DNA from: Synechococcus sp. RSCCF101
GTDB taxonomy: Bacteria; Cyanobacteriota; Cyanobacteriia; PCC-6307; Cyanobiaceae
DNA: 64,000 nucleotides
Direction of reading: 5' to 3'
Assembly (NCBI RefSeq): GCF_008807075.1
Contig: NZ_CP035632.1
Coordinates: 2,356,001 to 2,420,000, forward strand
Program-made: the position numbers and the translations under genes
The notes under the pieces: generated by a model
Told to the model about the DNA's origin: nothing
What the model saw: the letters and a program-made list of their open reading frames with translations, nothing else
Database searches by the model: none
Part shown: piece by piece, positions 59,364 through 64,000 of the stretch
Numbering within the stretch: position 1 is the stretch's first letter
How the letters are laid out: the number at the start of each line of letters is the position of its first letter

Positions 59364-60866
59364 TCAGGTACTCCCGGTCACGACGTTGAACAGTCGTCGC
59401 ATCGAGCGAATCAACTGGTTCTCAGCCTGCAGGTCATGCTGCCGTTGTCTGTCCTGCATCGCCTGGAGCTGCTGGCGTCGACGGTGCATCAGACGTGCCA
59501 TGTTGTCGACCACGCTGGCATCGCGGTCGATCAGCGGCTGCAGATCGCGGCGTTCCACTTCCAGCAACACGGTCTCCTCCAGGGCGCGGACGCTGGCACT
59601 GCGTGGCTCGTCCGTGCAGAGAGCCATCTCACCGAAGATGTTGTCGATTCCCAGGCAGGCCACGCGTTGTTCCCGGCCTCGCTCATCGCGCTTGCACACC
59701 TCCACCGACCCGCTGATGATTTGGAAGAGGGCGTCGCCGTCTTCTCCCTGCTCCACCACCGTGTCGCCGCGGGCGAACCGCACACAGCGGGTCGCCGGCG
59801 CCAGGTCCTCCAGCTGATCTGAGCTGAGCTCAACGAACAGGGGGTTGCGGGCCAGCCACGCAGCCCGCGTCCCGTCGTCCGCATGGAGGGGATCCTCCGG
59901 GTCGATCCGGGTCCGCCGAGGCAGCACCTCACGGATCGGAAACGGAATGCTCTGGCCCACACGCTCCAGGGCGTACCAGATCTGCTCCTGAAGTTCTCCT
60001 CGAATCGTGAGCCGGTCAATGTCGCTGATCGCCAGGTGCCACACCTGCAGGCCGTAGCGGATGGAGCTGTCGTCGAAGCCATCTACCCAGACCTTGGCTG
60101 CCGGCCTGTTGAGCACGCCCGGGTGATGAGCCACCACCCCGCGAAGCAGGTCGAGCGCGCGTGTGGGTGGAAAGCTGTAATCGAGCCCCACATGAAACAC
60201 GTTGCCGAAGGGCACGCCCGGCTCCACGCGCCGGATCACACCCTGGGCCACGGTGTCATTCGGCAGCACCAGCGTGCTGCCATCGATGCTGGAGAGCAGC
60301 CAGGTGTTCATCAGGGTCAGCGAGACGACCTTGCCCCGCACTCCGTCGAGTTCGATCCAGTCGCCCTCCTTGAACGGACGGTCGATCTGCAGGGTCAGTC
60401 CGCCGAACACATCCTTCAGCGGCTCCTGGGCGGCGAAGCCGATCACGGCGGTCAGCACCGCTGAGGTGGTCACCAGCCCCACCAGGTTGACCCCCCGTTC
60501 CTGCAGGAGCACGAGGGTGAGCACGGCGCCGAGGATGAGGAGGCTCAGGTCGAGCAGGATCTTCGCCGGGCGGCGCTGCCAACCCAGCGATCCCGGTACC
60601 TCAACCATCGCCCAGCCTCCGAGGGTGAGGCAGGCGTAGAGCAGGGCCAGTTGCCCGGCAATGTCGCGCCAGCTGGTCAGGAACGTCAGCTGGGAGGGGA
60701 GCGGCAGGCTGGCGCTCACCCACACGCCCATGAACAGGAGGATGCGTCCGAGGGGTGGCCGGGGCAGCTGACGGGCCCGGCCGTGGCCAAGGCGCTGCCG
60801 GCGCCGCAGCAGGCCGAGCAACAAACCAAGGCTGATGCTCACCAGGAGACGCTCAGCGATGCCCAT
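59364..60866 (-). CDS. MscS-type channel with C-terminal cyclic-nucleotide-binding domain
   Basis: 500 aa. Four to five hydrophobic segments lie in 1-155; the pore-lining helix region is followed by AAQEPLKDVFGGL. The MscS beta domain includes IDRPFKEGDWIELDG and NDTVAQGVIRR. The cNMP domain (about 345-460) has VVEQGEDGDALFQIISG and the cassette FGEMALCTDEPRSASV. Known relatives are bacterial cyclic-nucleotide-gated channels that respond to cAMP rather than to tension. Inner-membrane location. It is divergent from the DUF928 operon and 2.2 kb from a predicted adenylate cyclase. Confidence 0.92.
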   Translation of the reverse strand: MGIAERLLVSISLGLLLGLLRRRQRLGHGRARQLPRPPLGRILLFMGVWVSASLPLPSQLTFLTSWRDIAGQLALLYACLTLGGWAMVEVPGSLGWQRRPAKILLDLSLLILGAVLTLVLLQERGVNLVGLVTTSAVLTAVIGFAAQEPLKDVFGGLTLQIDRPFKEGDWIELDGVRGKVVSLTLMNTWLLSSIDGSTLVLPNDTVAQGVIRRVEPGVPFGNVFHVGLDYSFPPTRALDLLRGVVAHHPGVLNRPAAKVWVDGFDDSSIRYGLQVWHLAISDIDRLTIRGELQEQIWYALERVGQSIPFPIREVLPRRTRIDPEDPLHADDGTRAAWLARNPLFVELSSDQLEDLAPATRCVRFARGDTVVEQGEDGDALFQIISGSVEVCKRDERGREQRVACLGIDNIFGEMALCTDEPRSASVRALEETVLLEVERRDLQPLIDRDASVVDNMARLMHRRRQQLQAMQDRQRQHDLQAENQLIRSMRRLFNVVTGST

Positions 60867-60963
60867 CTCAGCTCGCGGGGAAGTGGCTGCCGGAGCGGAA
60901 CTGGACCTGGTTGCTGGTTGTCACTGCGGGGACCCAGTCACCAGACTGGAAAGACTAGCCGTG

Positions 60964-61677
60964 ATGGATGCGATGGGCCCGCGCTCTCAACCGCCGCTCG
61001 CTGTCCGTGCTCTGGGTCATGCCCTGCTCGCGTGTGCCTGCGCCGTACTGACCATGCCTGCGCTTTCGCTGGCTCAGGAGGTTGAGAACCTCCGCAACAC
61101 CTTCCCCGGCCGTCGGATCGGAGGGGGGACCCGCGGAGAGTGTGCCGCCCGGATGCTGGTGCATCTGGTGCCGGATGGCAGCGTCTATGCCCCGCCGGCC
61201 TCCGGGGGGTATCTCGCCTTCCTTCAGGGCCCGACCGGAACGCCCAGGCCGGTGGTGGTTCGCTTCAGCCCGTACCAGGCCCCTGGTGGAAGCCAGGCCG
61301 GCTGGGTCTCCACCACCGCGACCAGCGAGGTGGATGTGGACGCCTCACCGGCCTCGCTTGTCCTGCTGCCGGTCCCGGCAACACAGGGGCCCACGGTCTG
61401 GGAGTCGTTCTACGACTGCGCTGGCGAAGAGGGTGACGGAGGCGGTCCTCTCGGTTATGTGCAGGCCGTCTCTCCCCCTGCGCTCACGCTGCTCATCGAC
61501 TCCCCGGAGCCGACCGATCGCTCAGCAGCAGCGGATGTGGCCTGGCTGGCCTCCGCCTGCGGCAGCTCTCTCCGGGCAGCGGATGTGGCCAGTCGCTTTG
61601 GGCTGAAGGATGTGCTGGATGAGACATGGCCTCAGAATCTGCCCGTGCGATGCACCCCGGTCTCACCCGCCCCTTGA
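60964..61677 (+). CDS. DUF928-like secreted protein 1
   Basis: 237 aa from ATG 60,964 (ATG 60,973 also possible). Signal peptide ALLACACAVLTMPALSLAQ. The mature start NLRNTFPGRRIGGGTRGEC matches the DUF928 signature. Four Cys residues are shared with its two neighbours (in GEC, YDCAG, SACGSS and PVRC), which suggests two disulfides in the periplasm. A conserved C-terminal block is seen (AADVAWLASACG, then VASRFGL and NLPVRC). First gene of a three-paralogue operon. The domain is mostly cyanobacterial and its function is unknown. Confidence 0.75.
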   Translation: MDAMGPRSQPPLAVRALGHALLACACAVLTMPALSLAQEVENLRNTFPGRRIGGGTRGECAARMLVHLVPDGSVYAPPASGGYLAFLQGPTGTPRPVVVRFSPYQAPGGSQAGWVSTTATSEVDVDASPASLVLLPVPATQGPTVWESFYDCAGEEGDGGGPLGYVQAVSPPALTLLIDSPEPTDRSAAADVAWLASACGSSLRAADVASRFGLKDVLDETWPQNLPVRCTPVSPAP

Positions 61678-61745
61678 GCCGGCGCTCTCCAGCCTCGACC
61701 CAGTCCACATTGCCTGACCCTTTCAGCCGTTTCCCCCCCCGAGCC

Positions 61746-62396
61746 ATGCGTCTGACGTCCCACGGCCATTCCGCTCTTCTGCTGGCGCTGCTGCTCCTGC
61801 TGCCGGCGCTGCCCGTCCGGGCGGATCTGCGCAACAGCTTTCCCGGCAAGCGGGTCAAGCCTTCCACTCGTGGAGAGTGTTTCTCTCGTTCTCTGATTCA
61901 TCTGGTCCCGATCGACAGCACCTATGCGCCGCCGTCCGATGGACGCCTGGCCATGCTGCAGGGCCCGAGCGGCAACCCCTTTCCTCTGGTGGTGACCTTC
62001 CGTCCCTATGGGGGCCCCGATGCGGTGAGCGAAGGCGCTCCGGGAAAGACCGTGACCCTCGATGCGGCGCCGGCGTCCCTGACCCTCATCCCAGCCCCAT
62101 CCATCGAGACTCCCATGGTGTGGGAATCCACGTATCAATGCACAGACGATGATGCGGGAGGAGGCATGTTCGGTTTCGTGCAGGCCGTCTCTCCCCCGGC
62201 GGAGACCCTTCTTCTGAACCGGCCCTCCATGGCCGACCAGGCCAACGCCGCGGATCTGGCCTGGGTCGCCAGCTCCTGCGGCGGCACCGTGGCTGCTGCC
62301 GAGGTGGCCCGTCGCTTTGCCATCGAGGATCTGGTCACAGCGGACTGGCCCGATCAGCTTCCTGTGCGGTGCCTGGATCAGACCGCGGCCCTCTGA
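61746..62396 (+). CDS. DUF928-like secreted protein 2
   Basis: 216 aa from ATG 61,746; the frame extends further upstream but would overlap the previous gene. Signal peptide LLLALLLLLPALPVRA, then DLRNSFPGKRVKPSTRGEC. The same four Cys and the same C-terminal block are present (AADLAWVASSCG, WPDQLPVRC). It starts 68 bases after paralogue 1. Confidence 0.75.
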   Translation: MRLTSHGHSALLLALLLLLPALPVRADLRNSFPGKRVKPSTRGECFSRSLIHLVPIDSTYAPPSDGRLAMLQGPSGNPFPLVVTFRPYGGPDAVSEGAPGKTVTLDAAPASLTLIPAPSIETPMVWESTYQCTDDDAGGGMFGFVQAVSPPAETLLLNRPSMADQANAADLAWVASSCGGTVAAAEVARRFAIEDLVTADWPDQLPVRCLDQTAAL

Positions 62397-62410
62397 CGGC
62401 GACCATCTCC

Positions 62411-63115
62411 ATGCCCCGATTGCTGCGATCCCGCGCCCACCATGGGTCGTCCGCTTCACGGGCTGCACGGTGGCCCTGCACCCTGCTCCTGGTGGTCTTG
62501 CTTTTCTCAGCGACTGCCGAGGCGAGCGATCGGCGCCGTCAGTTTCCCGAGAAGAGGATCAAACCCGGGACCCGGGGCGACTGCTCTGCCCGTGTTCTGG
62601 TCAATCTGGTGCCGCCGGACAGCACCTATGCCCCGCCCGTCGGGGGGCACCTGGCCGTGCTCCAGGGCCCTGCCCGGGAACCACGCCCCCTGCTCGTGAG
62701 CTTCCGTCCCGATGACGCCGCTGGGACGCCTTCTCCAGATCCCGGCTCCGGCTTGACCAGCCTGAGCCGGGATCTGGGTCGAGCGCCGGCCTCCCTGCTG
62801 CTGTTCCCGGCCCCGGCTGTGACCGCGCCGCTGCTCTGGCGCTCCAGCTATGTCTGTCAACCTGAGGAGGAACCCGGTGGTGGTTTGTTCGGGTTCGTCC
62901 GGGCGGTGGCTCCGGCGGCGGAAACGCTTCTGGTGAAAGCGATTGAGCCGTCGGATCAGTCCACGGCGGCCCATCTCGACTGGTTGGGCTCCGCCTGCGG
63001 CGAGAGCGTCGCGGTCACGGAGGTGGCCAACCGCTTTGATCTTGAGGCTCTGATCAGTCCGGACTGGCCGGACCAGCTGCCAGTTCTGTGCCCGGAGCCG
63101 CTGCCGGCTCGCTGA
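62411..63115 (+). CDS. DUF928-like secreted protein 3
   Basis: 234 aa from ATG 62,411. Signal peptide CTLLLVVLLFSATAEA, then RQFPEKRIKPGTRGDC. Four conserved Cys and the WPDQLPVLC end are kept. It starts 14 bases after paralogue 2. Its 3' end overlaps the 3' end of the convergent cyclase gene by 62 bases. Confidence 0.75.
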   Translation: MPRLLRSRAHHGSSASRAARWPCTLLLVVLLFSATAEASDRRRQFPEKRIKPGTRGDCSARVLVNLVPPDSTYAPPVGGHLAVLQGPAREPRPLLVSFRPDDAAGTPSPDPGSGLTSLSRDLGRAPASLLLFPAPAVTAPLLWRSSYVCQPEEEPGGGLFGFVRAVAPAAETLLVKAIEPSDQSTAAHLDWLGSACGESVAVTEVANRFDLEALISPDWPDQLPVLCPEPLPAR

Positions 63116-64000
63116 CGGCCAGTTCCCAAATATCGAGCGGTTCGCTGCGGCCCTTGACCTGCAGCTTGCCCCAGGCCTGCCAGTTCAGATGCTCCTGGTC
63201 ATTGAGCAGCCGGCAGGTGGTGGACGAGGCGAGCACTCGGCAGACCCCACCCTGGCGCGATTTCTCGATGCTCTCGAGGCGGGAGGCACAGTTCACCGTG
63301 TCACCGATCACGGCGTACTCCAACCGCTCCCGGCTGCCCATGGATCCGGCCAACACATCGCCGGTGTGGATGCCGATGCGCATGCGCATGGTGGGCAGGC
63401 CCTGTCGGCTCAGGTCCATGTTCAATTCCCTGAGGTGCTCGCGAATGGCCTGGGCCGCTTCCACGGCAGCCTGCGCGTCACGGGCGATACCCCCGCTGAG
63501 TGGGGCGCCGAACACCGCGAGCAGGCCATCGCCGGTGAACTTGTTCACCATGCCGCTGCGCTCTGTGATGGCCGGGACGAAGCGCTCCATGCCGCGATTC
63601 AGCCAGGCCAGCAGCTCAGGAGGCTTCATCCCTTCGGACACCGTGGTGAAACCGGCGATGTCGGTGAACAGAATCGTGACGGGAATCTGTCGCCCCTCGA
63701 ATCGCCCCCCGCTGAGGAGTTCGTCCCGCTGCGCCCACAACTGGGCGGCCACCTCAGGGGAGGTGGTCTGGCCGAGCAGCTTCTGAATCTGCTGACGCTG
63801 CTGCTGGCTCGCCGCTCCCCGTCTCACCCAGCCGGCGCCGGCCCAGATGAGCATGGTTCCGGTGGGCAACACCAGGCCCACCCAGACCCGCATCCAGACC
63901 AGAAGGGCCCCCCCTGCCAGAAGCAGAGGGATGACCACGCCTCCGAGCAGGGCTCCTCGCCGCAGCGAGGGCACCGATTCACCCAGCAGCAGGCCGCCAG
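63054..64000 (-). CDS. Class III adenylate cyclase, membrane-bound (partial, N-terminus beyond right edge)
   Basis: The last ~315 residues are in the window. The visible part starts with LLLGESVPSLRR followed by two to three membrane helices, the arrangement found after a CHASE2 sensor domain (inferred, not seen). The cyclase domain has both metal-binding Asp residues (TDIAGFTTV and FTGDGLLAVFG), the adenine-specifying Lys of VNKFTGD, Asp of VIGDTVN, and the catalytic Asn and Arg of VNCASRLE. All residues needed for conversion of ATP to cAMP are therefore present. The frame is open to the edge; a GTG at 63,974 is internal to the membrane part and unlikely to be the start. Confidence 0.88.
   Translation of the reverse strand, partial: GGLLLGESVPSLRRGALLGGVVIPLLLAGGALLVWMRVWVGLVLPTGTMLIWAGAGWVRRGAASQQQRQQIQKLLGQTTSPEVAAQLWAQRDELLSGGRFEGRQIPVTILFTDIAGFTTVSEGMKPPELLAWLNRGMERFVPAITERSGMVNKFTGDGLLAVFGAPLSGGIARDAQAAVEAAQAIREHLRELNMDLSRQGLPTMRMRIGIHTGDVLAGSMGSRERLEYAVIGDTVNCASRLESIEKSRQGGVCRVLASSTTCRLLNDQEHLNWQAWGKLQVKGRSEPLDIWELAVSEPAAAPGTELAAGPASPD

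Overview
The window looks like chromosome from a GC-rich unicellular cyanobacterium of the Synechococcus/Cyanobium type. The evidence is a class C flavodiiron pair of the Flv1/Flv3 type, a MEKHLA protein, DUF928-like secreted proteins and several copies of the cyanobacterial HIP1 octamer (GCGATCGC) in the housekeeping part. The species assignment is inference.

Layout. (1) 1-34,860, minus strand: three giant tandem genes for two-partner-secretion (TpsA, filamentous-haemagglutinin-like) exoproteins. The first is cut by the left window edge (at least 4,016 aa); the others are 3,099 and 4,447 aa. Each has a signal peptide, a TPS domain, acidic low-complexity insertions, a long beta-helix built partly from near-identical in-frame tandem repeats, a Pro/Thr linker and a conserved C-terminal module. 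Long blocks of almost perfect DNA identity (2.7 and 3.7 kb) connect the three genes, so they are mosaics made by recent recombination. (2) 34,962-47,435: a housekeeping block. It holds flv3-flv1, a divergent Nramp-family transporter lacking both canonical metal-site motifs, a MEKHLA/SWIM/SNF2-helicase operon and alaS. (3) 47,481-64,000: a second accessory block with a small secreted unknown protein, a stand-alone cyclic-nucleotide-binding protein, a secreted CHAT-family protease, a 1,967-aa RTX protein with two sets of about ten WG-type repeats, a sulfotransferase-like NKWYS protein next to the only TpsB outer-membrane transporter in the window, a SIMPL protein, an MscS channel with a C-terminal cyclic-nucleotide domain, three tandem DUF928-like secreted proteins, and a class III adenylate cyclase cut by the right edge.

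How the parts may work together (inference). The single TpsB is the obvious exporter for the three TpsA proteins. The CHAT protease is exported and could process surface proteins. The cyclase, the cNMP-binding protein and the cNMP-gated MscS channel could form a second-messenger circuit placed beside the secretion genes. TPS, CHAT, DUF928 and CHASE2-type cyclase genes recur together in cyanobacteria as far as I recall, but I know of no worked-out function for the set. It is the best candidate here for an undescribed system. No IS element, CRISPR array, rRNA or tRNA gene was seen. The longest stretch without a gene is 253 bases (49,848-50,100).
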